64,000 nucleotides of DNA, taken from assembly GCA_910579685.1 (NCBI GenBank), contig CAJTVN010000011.1:24967-88966 (forward strand), written 5' to 3'. Each line of letters begins with the position of its first letter. Within the stretch, counting starts at the first letter, position 1. This DNA comes from an uncultured Lachnospiraceae bacterium. Lineage in GTDB: Bacteria > Bacillota > Clostridia > Lachnospirales > Lachnospiraceae. The notes under the pieces are model-generated. The model made no database searches and was not told the origin of the DNA. It saw nothing but the letters and a program-made list of their open reading frames with translations. Position numbers and translations under genes: made by a program. Below, piece after piece: positions 6,902-15,584 of this stretch.

Positions 6902-8308
6902 TCATCCCCGTGCAGCGCTCCTATCCTCAATATCGGAGGCAAGAGGTATTTTTCCCTCTGACGCCCGGTCCACGATTTTGGCGTTGGGATAAATCCGCTC
7001 CATCCGCTCGTCCGTAAACCGCTCATCCAGAAATTCCTCCAGAGCGTTCCCGGCGTCTTTCGGGTTCGTGTTCCTCTCCGTGTATCTCGCAAGGGCAAGG
7101 GATGAGATCACGCAGTTAAACATCATAAAGAGAACCGCGGTCCTCACCAGCCAGGTTCCCGCCCTTACCGGAATCCTCTCAATCCATGCGGAGAGCTTGG
7201 GATAGAGAAGCTTCATCCACACCACTGCCGCAATGCCCCAGAAAAAGCAATAGAGCAGATTGATCCTTCCCCCCAGGTTAAAGGCAAATCCGCTGTAATC
7301 CCAGAATACCGTTCCGAACACCAGCTCGGTAAACACGCTGCATATATACTCATAGGCACCGCCAAGCAGCGTCCCCGCCGCAAAGATGTAAGAATCGCTC
7401 CTATCCTTGATCCGATACAAAACCAGCGTGAGCAGCGCACATCCAAGCCCCCACACAATGCTGAACGGCCCGTAGACCACGCTGCTGCGGCTCATCAGCC
7501 GCCCCATGGTGACGAGGCAGAAAATTGTCTCCGTGACATCTCCCAGAAAAGCGCCCACAAAAAACAGGCTCGCCAGCTTATAAAATCCGCAGCCCTGCGC
7601 AAAACAGGCTTGGCCTGCGTCTTTCCCGGAGCTCCCCTCCAGCGCTTTTTTCCGGGAAGCGGGAGCCGTTCCCTCCGCCAGGGCCGGGAAGGCCTTTTCC
7701 ATACGCCTGGTGATCTTTTCCGTAATTTTGTTTTCCAGAAGCCTGGAAACCTGCCCCATGTTCTCGGTCCACTCCGAAACCCGGGCCGCCTTCTTCTGCA
7801 TTCCCAAAAGAGCCAGAGCCGTTCCCGCCGCATCCACAAACAGAAGCACAGCCAGAGCCCACAGCAGGATTACGCCCGGGATTTTCGGCAAAAAGAAAAC
7901 CAGTGCCGTCAAAAGCGGGTTCGCATAACGTACCAGCATCACGGCAAACAACCCCCAGACAAGAGAGTACCGAAGGCACACATATCCCTCGAAATTCAAA
8001 CGAATTTTGGAATAATCCCACCATTTTTTGTGAAAAATCTTTTCCAGGCAAAGCCCCGTGACAAATTCGATAAACGCCCCGAGTATCATTCCTCCCAGAA
8101 ACAGGAAAAACATATTTTCCGAAAGCTCCGGCAGAAAAACCGCATAGGACACGGCTCCGATCCCATAGACCGGACAAAGGGGGCCGCTGACGAACCCCCT
8201 GTTAACAAACCGCTTTCTGCGGACGGCCGAGACACTGACCTCACCGCACCATCCGATAAAAGAATAGAAAAAGAAAAACCAAATCAGCTCATAAAGAGTA
8301 TACGCCAT
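6902..8308 (-). CDS. Duplicated PF06541-type (putative ABC-transporter type IV) membrane protein
   Basis: 468 residues with two homologous membrane halves. The first (WFFFFYSFIGWCGEVSVSAV, RGFVSGPLCPVYGIGA, WWDYSKIRLNFEGYVCL) and the second (ASLFFVGAFLGDVTETIFCL, SSVVYGPFSIVWGLGC, FWDYSGFAFNLGGRINLLYC) repeat the same order of motifs, separated by a charged linker at about residues 175-235. The motif set is that of PF06541 (CmpB-like) proteins, usually single-domain, so this is an internal duplication. Function is unknown; roles in membrane homeostasis or transport are only guesses. The start has an AAAGGATGTT site. It is the third gene of an XRE-led operon, 20 nt after the previous stop. Confidence 0.82.
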   Translation of the reverse strand: MAYTLYELIWFFFFYSFIGWCGEVSVSAVRRKRFVNRGFVSGPLCPVYGIGAVSYAVFLPELSENMFFLFLGGMILGAFIEFVTGLCLEKIFHKKWWDYSKIRLNFEGYVCLRYSLVWGLFAVMLVRYANPLLTALVFFLPKIPGVILLWALAVLLFVDAAGTALALLGMQKKAARVSEWTENMGQVSRLLENKITEKITRRMEKAFPALAEGTAPASRKKALEGSSGKDAGQACFAQGCGFYKLASLFFVGAFLGDVTETIFCLVTMGRLMSRSSVVYGPFSIVWGLGCALLTLVLYRIKDRSDSYIFAAGTLLGGAYEYICSVFTELVFGTVFWDYSGFAFNLGGRINLLYCFFWGIAAVVWMKLLYPKLSAWIERIPVRAGTWLVRTAVLFMMFNCVISSLALARYTERNTNPKDAGNALEEFLDERFTDERMERIYPNAKIVDRASEGKIPLASDIEDRSAARG

Positions 8309-8328
8309 AACATCCTTTGTCCTTCATC

Positions 8329-8814
8329 TTACATTCTCTTGTCATACACCCGGCAGGCGATCAGATAGCTGAACAGAAACACATAGAGGATAAACAGGAA
8401 CGCCTTGATCAGTATGGGATAAAAAATACCCCCGATCAGCCCCGCTGCCAGAGCCGCAATCATCATGACCAGAACCGCCGCCCGGATGGCAAGCCCGCTG
8501 ATCTGCCGCAGCCTCTCATCCGAATTTTCCAGCCTGCTTCTTTTCAGCTTCTCCTCGTCCCTGAAAAGGAGCAGGTTTCTGCCGATCAGGATCAGACAGC
8601 CCAGGGTGATTCCCGTTCCCATCCCGCAGTAGACTCCCACCATGTAATCCGGAAGCCCGGCACTTTCGCTTTTCCATGCCACGGCCGCAATCACCGAAGC
8701 CGCAAGCCCCAGAACGCCGATCAATGCCATAATCCAGTTCTTCCTCTTTAACTCTTTTCTGTACTCCTCATTCGTTGCCGCCGTTGTCTGGCAGAAAATT
8801 CCCTTTCCCTTCAT
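8329..8814 (-). CDS. Four-helix membrane protein, possibly DUF2178-like
   Basis: 161 residues with two pairs of hydrophobic helices (IMALIGVLGLAASVIAAVAW, GMGTGITLGCLILIG, IRAAVLVMMIAALAAGLIGG, FLFILYVFLFSYLIA) and a central charged segment with NSDERLRQI, a pattern common in small DUF2178/DUF3796-like proteins encoded beside XRE regulators. The start overlaps the regulator stop by ATGA, so they are co-translated. The family assignment is tentative; the pairing with a YozG-type regulator is a well-known arrangement. Confidence 0.75.
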   Translation of the reverse strand: MKGKGIFCQTTAATNEEYRKELKRKNWIMALIGVLGLAASVIAAVAWKSESAGLPDYMVGVYCGMGTGITLGCLILIGRNLLLFRDEEKLKRSRLENSDERLRQISGLAIRAAVLVMMIAALAAGLIGGIFYPILIKAFLFILYVFLFSYLIACRVYDKRM

Positions 8815-9020
8815 AAGTTCTCATCCTCCTTGTCAAACAAAAACATCTCCTCAATGGCAACCCCGAAATACTGGGAAATTTTGTGTGCAAGAATTAAGGA
8901 TGCCTTATATTTTCCATTTTCAAGGGAAATAATCGTCTGCCTTGTGACATTCACCGCATCCGCCAGCTCCTCCTGAGTCACCTTCTTTTCCTTTCGGAAT
9001 TCCATAATTCTGGTTTTCAA
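8811..9020 (-). CDS. XRE family regulator (YozG-like)
   Basis: 69 residues consisting almost wholly of one Cro/C1 helix-turn-helix (KKVTQEELADAVNVTRQTII, SLENGKYKASLILAHKI) followed by FGVAIEEMFLF, the usual YozG-type ending. It lacks any sensor domain. It heads a three-gene operon and is preceded by two direct repeats that overlap its promoter, which suggests autoregulation. Confidence 0.95.
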   Translation of the reverse strand: MKTRIMEFRKEKKVTQEELADAVNVTRQTIISLENGKYKASLILAHKISQYFGVAIEEMFLFDKEDENL

Positions 9021-9060
9021 AACCCCACCCCTTTTCCATGCAGTGGAATTGCCGCATAAT

Positions 9061-9111
9061 GTATAGTGCGCTTTACATTCAAAGTATAGTCTGCTTTACA
9101 ATAAATGTCAA
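9061..9111 (-). promoter_or_regulatory. XRE operon promoter with two direct-repeat operators
   Basis: TTGACA (9111-9106), 17 bp and TATACT (9088-9083). Two 17-bp direct repeats of the form TGTAAAGCNNACTATAC (9100-9084 and 9077-9061), 23 bp apart, cover the -10 and the start of transcription. Confidence 0.8.
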
Positions 9112-9203
9112 GTACATTTTACATATTTGAGGATTCTTTTGTTACGGTTCTCATGTGCCCGTGAATCGTAACATTGTTTTCGTTTGCAAGGGAACGCCTT
9201 CCC

Positions 9204-10004
9204 TCAGGCGCCGCCTCTCTCCTGCCAGAGATCCACAAAAATTTTGTGGGCCTGGGCATTTCCGGCTATAACGCCCATCTTCGAATCATAAATCAGCTTC
9301 TCTCCTGCGGGGCCGGTAATCACACCACCCGCCTCCGTCAGGATCAGGGAGGACGCCGCATAATCCCAGGGGCTCAAAAGCAGCTCGAAAAACAGCTCCG
9401 CCCTTCCGCAGGCCACGTTGCAGACATCGATCGCCGACGAGCCGCTTCTGCGCACGTCCAGGCTTCTCGTGAACATCTCGTAGGCATACCGGAAGGAGAG
9501 CTTTGACAGCTCTTCGTTGTAGGGCGCCGTTCCAAAAATCACGATTCCGTCGCCGAGCCTGTGGGGCGAAACATGGATGGGTTTTCCATTGCAGAACGCC
9601 CCCTCCCCTCTTGCGGCATGAAAGAGCTCTCCGAGATACGGGTTGTACACCACCCCGAACAACGGCTCGCCATCCTCCAAAAGCCCTATGGAGATGGCGC
9701 TGACACAGTAGCCCTTCATAAAATTCGTGGTTCCGTCTATGGGATCGACGATAAACGCAAGGCCTTTGGGAAGCGCCGCATGGGTTTCCTCCTCCTCGCC
9801 GATGAGCACGGCCTGGGGCAAAATTTCCTTAAGGCTCTCAAACAGAAACGCCTGTACTTTCTTGTCATAAGCCGTGACAAAGTTCGCCCTTCCGCTCTTC
9901 TCTTCCACGGTCTTTTCAATCTCCTGCGCATGGAGCAGGATCCCGCCTGCGTCCTTTGCGAGATCCATGATTTTCTTTTTTGTATCTTCCGTTATACGAG
10001 ACAT
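9204..10004 (-). CDS. Inositol monophosphatase family protein
   Basis: 266 residues. The metal-binding signatures are present in order: GEEEET (about residue 69), DPIDGTTNFMKG (about 85-96) and WDYAASSLILTEAGG near the C terminus. These identify a Mg-dependent, Li-sensitive sugar-phosphate phosphatase of the IMPase/SuhB group; the substrate (inositol-1-phosphate, fructose-1,6-bisphosphate, PAP or other) cannot be told from sequence alone. The ATG at 10004 is chosen because GGAGAG lies 7 nt upstream and it starts 2 nt after the amylase stop, giving a two-gene operon with the GH13 enzyme. Confidence 0.92.
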   Translation of the reverse strand: MSRITEDTKKKIMDLAKDAGGILLHAQEIEKTVEEKSGRANFVTAYDKKVQAFLFESLKEILPQAVLIGEEEETHAALPKGLAFIVDPIDGTTNFMKGYCVSAISIGLLEDGEPLFGVVYNPYLGELFHAARGEGAFCNGKPIHVSPHRLGDGIVIFGTAPYNEELSKLSFRYAYEMFTRSLDVRRSGSSAIDVCNVACGRAELFFELLLSPWDYAASSLILTEAGGVITGPAGEKLIYDSKMGVIAGNAQAHKIFVDLWQERGGA

Positions 10005-10005
10005 T

Positions 10006-11316
10006 TTATCTCTCCATTTTCCAGTAAAAAGCGCTGTAGGCCGGAAGAAGGCTTCCGCCGCCAAAGTCATGCTTCTCTCCGGTGATCAAGTCCTCCGCCA
10101 GGCCGCAGCCTGCGTCAAAATGGGCCGTGTAATCCTCGCTGTCCGCATTGATTGCCACGAGAACCCTCTCCCCTTCTGTCTTTCTCTCAAAAATACACTG
10201 CCTGTTGGTGAGCACGATGGAGCGGAACTCTCCGTAATTGAGAGCCCTGGAATTTTTCTTTGCCTCGGCAAGACAGCTGATCCACTCCGTCAGCTCATTG
10301 GCAACCGGCTCCTCAAAGCAGGCTCGAAGCGCCGGATCCCCCTCGCTCTTGTTCGCCTTGGCTCCCCACTCGCTTCCATAATAGACACAGGGAATTCCGG
10401 GCATGCCAAAAGCCAGCGCATAAATCAGCGGAAGATGCTTTTCGTTTGTCAGAATGCTTGCGACCCTTGTCACATCATGGTTATCCACAAACGTAAACAT
10501 ATGCTTGCCCTTGTAGAGCGTCCAGTTCTCCGGCCCGAACTGCCGCAGCAGGGAATGAACGATCTCAAACAGATTCATGCTGTTAAAGCTGGAATAGAGT
10601 CCCTTGTAGCACTCATAATTGGTGGCCGAGTGCAGCATCTGGTCATTGACCATGCGGTTGTAATCGCCGTGGAGCATCTCGCCGAGAAGATAAAATTCCG
10701 GCTTGAGCCCCTCGGTAAAGCTCCTTAAGCGCCTCACAAAGTTCTCCTCCAGGCAGTAAGCCACATCCAGCCGCAGGCCGTCGATGTCAAACGCCTCCAC
10801 CCAGTACTTCACCGCATCCAGGATATGCTCCACCACCTCATTATTATGAAGATTCAGCTTCACCAGGTCATAGTTTCCCTCCCAGCCCTCATACCACAGG
10901 CCGTCATTGTAATTGGAATTACCGTCCAGACTGATACGGAACCAGTTCAGATAAGGAGATCTCTCCCGGTTTTTCAACACGTCCTGAAACTGGTAAAAGC
11001 CTCGGCCCACATGGTTGAACACGCCGTCCAGAACCACCCGGATCCCGTTCTCATGGAGTTTGTCACAAACCTCCTTAAAATCCTCGTTGGTTCCAAGTCG
11101 CACATCTATCTTCTTGTAGTCCCTGGTATTGTAGCCGTGGGTGTCGGATTCAAAAACAGGGGAAAAGTACACCGCATTGATCCCCAGCTTCTTCATATGA
11201 GGGATCCACTCCTCCACCTTTTTAATCCTGCTCTTCAAAACGCCGTCGTTTTCGAAGGGCGCCCCGCAAAATCCCAGGGGATAAATCTGATAAAAAACAC
11301 TCTCGTATGCCCACAT
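10006..11316 (-). CDS. GH13 alpha-amylase family glycosidase
   Basis: 436 residues, no signal peptide, so cytoplasmic. All GH13 conserved regions are visible: VVLDGVFNHVG (region I), DGLRLDVAYC with the nucleophilic Asp, LLGEMLHGDY with the acid/base Glu, and FVDNHDVTR with the transition-state Asp. The compact size and MPGIPCVYYGSEWG match neopullulanase/maltogenic-type intracellular enzymes that trim malto-oligosaccharides or cyclodextrins. Likely role: degradation of imported or glycogen-derived oligosaccharides, in line with the glycogen phosphorylase at 48.3-50.6 kb. It forms an operon with the IMPase gene. Confidence 0.93.
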   Translation of the reverse strand: MWAYESVFYQIYPLGFCGAPFENDGVLKSRIKKVEEWIPHMKKLGINAVYFSPVFESDTHGYNTRDYKKIDVRLGTNEDFKEVCDKLHENGIRVVLDGVFNHVGRGFYQFQDVLKNRERSPYLNWFRISLDGNSNYNDGLWYEGWEGNYDLVKLNLHNNEVVEHILDAVKYWVEAFDIDGLRLDVAYCLEENFVRRLRSFTEGLKPEFYLLGEMLHGDYNRMVNDQMLHSATNYECYKGLYSSFNSMNLFEIVHSLLRQFGPENWTLYKGKHMFTFVDNHDVTRVASILTNEKHLPLIYALAFGMPGIPCVYYGSEWGAKANKSEGDPALRACFEEPVANELTEWISCLAEAKKNSRALNYGEFRSIVLTNRQCIFERKTEGERVLVAINADSEDYTAHFDAGCGLAEDLITGEKHDFGGGSLLPAYSAFYWKMER

Positions 11317-11624
11317 AATTATGTTCCTCCTGTCTGTGTGCTAAAAATATGCTGCCCTTTCATCTTATCACATTTTACCCGGTCTGTACATTTGATTCTT
11401 CAAATTGACTTATACAGTCTATTTGTCGCCTTTTTTCATTGACCAACACGGTACTTTTCTCTGATTTTGAATTTTTATCCTGCAGATTTTATCTGAAAAA
11501 CATCAAACAATTTCATCCTCAAAAACGTTTGCCAAAAAGAAATCCCCAATTTCCACAGAGTTATCCACAATGACACTTATGTCATATTTTATGACTTGTA
11601 CATCTTTTTTCTCTGAAAGCGGCG
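11317..11624. other. Intergenic stretch, no gene seen
   Basis: It holds the start region of the GH13 operon, but no promoter at standard spacing convinced me. Two overlapping small hairpins (ATGACA/TGTCAT at 11571-11586 and GTCATA/TATGAC at 11583-11597) share a strand and exclude each other. They lie downstream of the helicase gene and lack a U-tract. Confidence 0.5.
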
Positions 11625-14093
11625 TCACTTTCCCATCTCTCCTTCATCTGTGAGATTATTTCCGCCTTTTTTCCACAAAACAGAATTCCACTTCTCCCAG
11701 AAGCTTTTTACACTCCTCAGCGCCTGCCCCAGGGACATCCTTTGGAAATCCTCCCATTCCCTGGGAAACATTCTCCGATAAGAAGAGGAAAGGAAACGCT
11801 CGTCCAAAAGCGCCACGATTCCCACGTCGTCGGCTGTGCGTATCACTCTTCCCGCCGCCTGCAGTACCTTATTCATTCCCGGATACCGATAGGCATAGTC
11901 GAATCCGTTCTCCCCCTGGTCCTCAAAATATTGTTTCAGAATCTCCCGCTCGTTGCAGACCATGGGAAGCCCGGTTCCCACGATAACCGCTCCAATCAGG
12001 CTGTCCTTCTTCAGATCGATCCCCTCGCTGAAAATCCCTCCCAGCACGCAAAAGCCCACCAGGGCCTTTTGTTCCCGCTCTCCCGGCTCTCTGTCCTTAC
12101 TAAACCGGGCAAGAAACTCTTCCCGCTCCCGTTCGCTCATATACTCTTCCTGAAGCAGGCACTCCACATTGTCCTCTGCAAAACGGCCGGCAAAGACCTC
12201 GTAAATATTCTGCAGAAAAGCATAGGAGGGGAAAAACACCATATAATTTCCTGGTCTGCCTTGAACAATCCTTCCGATATAGGAAGCAATGTTATTGTAT
12301 TCCGCATCCGAGCGTCTTGCATACCTGCTGGTCACGTCGGATGCGATGAACAGTCCTCTTTTTGCAGGGTCAAACACGGTTCTCGCATATACCTCGTAAT
12401 CCTCTTTCCCACCCCCGAGCAGCCGCTTATAATACTGGATCGGGAGCAGGGTTGCCGAAAAGAGGATGGCGCTCCTTCCCCGGGCCATGCACTCCTCAAG
12501 GTTTCGCGCCGGATTGACGCAGAAAAGCCGTATGGCAAACCTTCCATCCGCTTCCATCTGTGTATAAATCACATAGTTTTTATCCAGATTGTCGCACATC
12601 AGAAGGAAATGAGAGACCTCGAAATAGAAATCCAGGATCTGATCCTTTACCGGGCTGTTCTCATTCTCCTCCAGGTAATCCGTCATAACGCCGGAAAGCC
12701 TGTTCAGTGCTCCCACAAAGGGCGCAATGGAGCTTTCGCTCTCGTACCTATAATTCTCACACGCCCTTTTCAGCTCCAGAAGCTCCCGGTTGCAGCGCTC
12801 CAGTTTTTTGCACAGATCAACACTGTAATTCTTTACCGCCTTTTTGAGTGCGAGAAAATCCTCCTTCACCAGAACGGCGCTGTACATATCCCTTCCCCGG
12901 TCCACAAGATTGTGCGCCTCGTCAATCAGGAAAATGTATTCCTTGCGGATTCCCTCGGAAAAAAAACGCTTTAAATATACATGGGGATCAAAGAGATAAT
13001 TATAATCGCAGATCACCGCATCGCTAAAAAGGCTCATGTCAAGACACATTTCAAAGGGGCAGACCCGGTGCTTTCCCGCATAGTCCTCGATGGTCTCCCT
13101 GGTAAAGTTGTCTACATGGGTCAACAGATCGTAAATTGCGTCGTTAATCCTGTCATAGTGCCCCTTTGCATAGGGACAGTAATCCGGATTACACTGGGTG
13201 TCTTCCATAAAGCAGATCTTGTCCTTGGCCGTGAGAATGACGGATTTCAGCTTAAGCCCGGCATCCCGCATTATTTCAAGCGTATCGCCGGCCACGGTTC
13301 TGGTAATGGTCTTTGCCGTGAGATAAAAAACTTTCTCACACATCTCCTCCCCCATGGCCTTAACCGAGGGAAAGAGCGTTGAGATTGTCTTTCCAACTCC
13401 CGTGGGTGCTTCGATAAAGAGCTTCCGCCTGTGATAAATCGTCTGATAAACATAGGTGACAAGCTCCTTCTGACCGTTCCGGTATGGAAAGGGGAATTTC
13501 ATTTCCCGGATGCTTTCTCTGCGCACATGATTCCACTCATACTGAAAATCCGCCCACCTGCGGTAGCTCTCTGCGATTTTCCCAAACCACTCTGCCAGTT
13601 CCTCCATACGATAATCGAAATAGAAATACCGGATCTCCTCCGTGTCCATATTGCAGTAGGTGAGCCTGACCCTGATCTTTTCCAGATTATTCTGGGTTCC
13701 ATAAATAAAAGCGTAGCATTTTGCCTGGGCGAGATGGACAGGAACCGCATCCCTCATCTTCGAGACCTCCCGGTAGGTCCCCTTGATCTCGTCAATCGTG
13801 ACCACATCCCCGCACTGCGGCCGTATCTGTGACGACTGTGGGATCTCTGCCTGCTTCTGAATCAGGATTCCGTCTGCCCTGCCCTCTATTTTAATGGTAT
13901 ATTTGTCCGTCTCGACCAGATAGCGCAGAGGGACTTCCGCATGATAATCAGACCCCATCCGTTTCTGGATCATGCGGTGGATCCTTCCCCCCTCCTGCAT
14001 GGCGTTATCAGGCGTTTTGGCTCCCCTGCTGTCAATATTTCCGCTTCTTAAAATAAACTCCACCAGATTTCTCACTGAAATTTGAATTTCCAC
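11625..14093 (-). CDS. DinG/XPD-like Fe-S helicase with N-terminal PD-(D/E)XK-like domain
   Basis: About 822 residues. Residues 1-170 carry a Cas4-like nuclease signature (IEGRADGILI, then VTIDEIKGTYREV). The helicase follows: Walker A APTGVGKTIS, an Fe-S cysteine set (CFMEDTQCNPDYC and HRVCPFEMC), the DEAH box FLIDEAHNLVD, and motif VI LQAAGRVIRTADD. These are superfamily 2 XPD/DinG features, consistent with unwinding of damaged or structured DNA. The GTG at 14093 with GGAAGGGA upstream is preferred because relatives begin with an EIRISVRNLVEF-like segment; an ATG at 14123 is the alternative. It stands alone. Confidence 0.88.
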   Translation of the reverse strand: MEIQISVRNLVEFILRSGNIDSRGAKTPDNAMQEGGRIHRMIQKRMGSDYHAEVPLRYLVETDKYTIKIEGRADGILIQKQAEIPQSSQIRPQCGDVVTIDEIKGTYREVSKMRDAVPVHLAQAKCYAFIYGTQNNLEKIRVRLTYCNMDTEEIRYFYFDYRMEELAEWFGKIAESYRRWADFQYEWNHVRRESIREMKFPFPYRNGQKELVTYVYQTIYHRRKLFIEAPTGVGKTISTLFPSVKAMGEEMCEKVFYLTAKTITRTVAGDTLEIMRDAGLKLKSVILTAKDKICFMEDTQCNPDYCPYAKGHYDRINDAIYDLLTHVDNFTRETIEDYAGKHRVCPFEMCLDMSLFSDAVICDYNYLFDPHVYLKRFFSEGIRKEYIFLIDEAHNLVDRGRDMYSAVLVKEDFLALKKAVKNYSVDLCKKLERCNRELLELKRACENYRYESESSIAPFVGALNRLSGVMTDYLEENENSPVKDQILDFYFEVSHFLLMCDNLDKNYVIYTQMEADGRFAIRLFCVNPARNLEECMARGRSAILFSATLLPIQYYKRLLGGGKEDYEVYARTVFDPAKRGLFIASDVTSRYARRSDAEYNNIASYIGRIVQGRPGNYMVFFPSYAFLQNIYEVFAGRFAEDNVECLLQEEYMSEREREEFLARFSKDREPGEREQKALVGFCVLGGIFSEGIDLKKDSLIGAVIVGTGLPMVCNEREILKQYFEDQGENGFDYAYRYPGMNKVLQAAGRVIRTADDVGIVALLDERFLSSSYRRMFPREWEDFQRMSLGQALRSVKSFWEKWNSVLWKKGGNNLTDEGEMGK

Positions 14094-14180
14094 CTTTGTT
14101 CCCTTCCGGGCGCAGTGCCCCATCCTGCCGCATCCTTTTTGGTATCATGGAGAAGTCCGCAAAACTTTCCCTTGATACGA

Positions 14181-14223
14181 AAAACTCCCCAAAAAAGATA
14201 GTACGCTATCTCTTTCAGGGAGT
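14181..14223 (-). terminator. Terminator of the HPr-like gene
   Basis: On the minus strand ACTCCC and GGGAGT enclose an inner GATAGCGTACTATC hairpin and are followed by TTTTTCG. It lies 30 bp after the stop. Confidence 0.8.
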
Positions 14224-14253
14224 CAATCTTACTGTTTTTCGGTTCGCCATCGA

Positions 14254-14481
14254 TCAGCAGGCCAGCGCAAAACGGCTCATATACTTTTCAAATTCGGAAT
14301 CGTATCCGTTGCAGGACACGGTCAAAATCTGGTTAAGGTCTAATCCAAGCACTCCTATGATGGACTTCGCATCTACTACAAAACGGTTGTATGAAATGTC
14401 GATATCGAAGTCACACTTGGTCGCCGCCGAAACAAAATCATTTACATCATCCAGTTTCAATCTGATCTTATGAGTCATCAT
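14254..14481 (-). CDS. HPr-like protein lacking the phosphorylated histidine
   Basis: 75 residues. The C-terminal half matches the PTS phosphocarrier HPr fold: FVVDAKSIIGVLGLDL contains the region of the regulatory Ser46, followed by ILTVSCNG. The N-terminal part has no GLHARPA motif, so the active His15 is absent and this cannot be a normal PTS carrier. It may be a Crh-like regulatory partner of a LacI-family protein or simply an HPr-fold relative (inference). AAAGGTGAG precedes the ATG. Its promoter region contains the same operator as the glgP and LacI-type genes in this window. Confidence 0.8.
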   Translation of the reverse strand: MMTHKIRLKLDDVNDFVSAATKCDFDIDISYNRFVVDAKSIIGVLGLDLNQILTVSCNGYDSEFEKYMSRFALAC

Positions 14482-14516
14482 ATTCTCACCTTTCTCTCTA
14501 CCATTAGAGGTTTATG

Positions 14517-14528
14517 AAAAACGTTTTC
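14517..14528. promoter_or_regulatory. LacI-type operator near the HPr-like start
   Basis: AAAAACGTTTTC, one base off the GAAAACGTTTTC motif found in the glgP promoter at 50825. It lies about 10-20 bp downstream of the predicted transcription start. Confidence 0.5.
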
Positions 14529-14542
14529 TGTGCTTCGAGGAA

Positions 14543-14571
14543 AGAGTACCACCCCGCATAAAAATTGTAAA
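14543..14571 (-). promoter_or_regulatory. Promoter of the HPr-like gene
   Basis: TTTACA (14571-14566), a 17-bp spacer and TACTCT (14548-14543) on the minus strand. Confidence 0.65.
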
Positions 14572-14783
14572 GTACTTTTTTTTAAACAATTTCTAAAGAG
14601 TATGAAAAAAATTTATGAACTAAATTTTTCTGCTTCCAATCTGACGAAAGAAACGATACGCAAATTTCATGTCATATGCTTTTTGATAAAAAAGCCCGGA
14701 ATGCAGCAGGGTCTACTTGGAAACAATGATTACGTTTCTCTCTTTTATTTATTCATTATTACCAAAATTTCTGGATTTAGTCC
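14572..14783. other. AT-rich intergenic stretch, no gene seen
   Basis: It holds a weak A/T-only hairpin (AAAATTTA/TAAATTTT, 14614-14643) that could end the rarA operon on the minus strand. Nothing else is recognised. Confidence 0.4.
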
Positions 14784-15566
14784 CTATTTTGTAAATTCTG
14801 TCATATATTTCCTGTAACGCAGAGGCAGCATTCCTCTTTGAAGCTCATAGCTGCGCCTTTCTTCTATTGCTATGGTATGAAAGAAATGATAAAACAGTTC
14901 ACTGTACTCTTCCTCTCCCCTGGAAAAGCAATGATTGTTAAGCTCCATTCCATCCTGCAGGGAAGTGAGAAACCAGTCCCTGCCCCTTGGATGAACCGCA
15001 AGAATATCCCGAACATCATCATGGATCACGAAATTCTCCAGCGGAAGCCGGTCTGCAAAATGCGGCACGATAAAGGTAATCAGATTATTCTTTGGCCCGA
15101 TGGGTGCATAGAGAATTCCGTTTTGCAGCTCCCGGAACCGCAAAAATTCCACATGATAGTGTGCCTCATTGGCCGTAAACCTCGCCAGCTCAAAAACTCT
15201 GCGCACGTAAGGATCCGCCAGATTTCCCATCAGCTCCCTGCGCCGTCTCATGGAAAAGCCTGTCACAACCGCCTTGTACACGGCCTCCCCCTTGTCCGCC
15301 TCCGCAGAAGCCAGCGCACGGCAGATGGACAGGTACGCCTCCTGCCCGAATTCCCGAAGGATCGTCCCCGCCACCTTGGCCGCCTTATTCTCCTGCGCCG
15401 GACAGTCCTCGTAAACGGCAAACAGCCGGTAGTTCTCCTGCGCACCCACGCAGATGTGGATCCGGCTGTGCGGTTTCTTCATGAGATAGGCGTTGTAAAT
15501 TCCCGTAAAAACTCCTTCCAGCGAATCCTCACAGATCAGATAAAACTCCTCCACTCTCTTCTCCAC
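14784..15566 (-). CDS. TIGR03915/DUF4130 putative DNA metabolism protein
   Basis: 260 residues. The sequence (FYLICEDSLEGVFTGIYNAY at the start, a central MRRRRELMGNLADPYVRRVF, and ENFVIHDDVRDILAVHP) is that of the TIGR03915 family, found almost always next to a TIGR03916 radical SAM protein, as here. The pair is thought to act on nucleic acid; no reaction is established. The predicted start is a GTG with AGGGGAAG upstream, 19 nt after the radical SAM stop. It is the last gene of the rarA operon. Confidence 0.9.
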   Translation of the reverse strand: MEKRVEEFYLICEDSLEGVFTGIYNAYLMKKPHSRIHICVGAQENYRLFAVYEDCPAQENKAAKVAGTILREFGQEAYLSICRALASAEADKGEAVYKAVVTGFSMRRRRELMGNLADPYVRRVFELARFTANEAHYHVEFLRFRELQNGILYAPIGPKNNLITFIVPHFADRLPLENFVIHDDVRDILAVHPRGRDWFLTSLQDGMELNNHCFSRGEEEYSELFYHFFHTIAIEERRSYELQRGMLPLRYRKYMTEFTK

Positions 15567-15584
15567 CTTTCTCTTCCCCTACGT

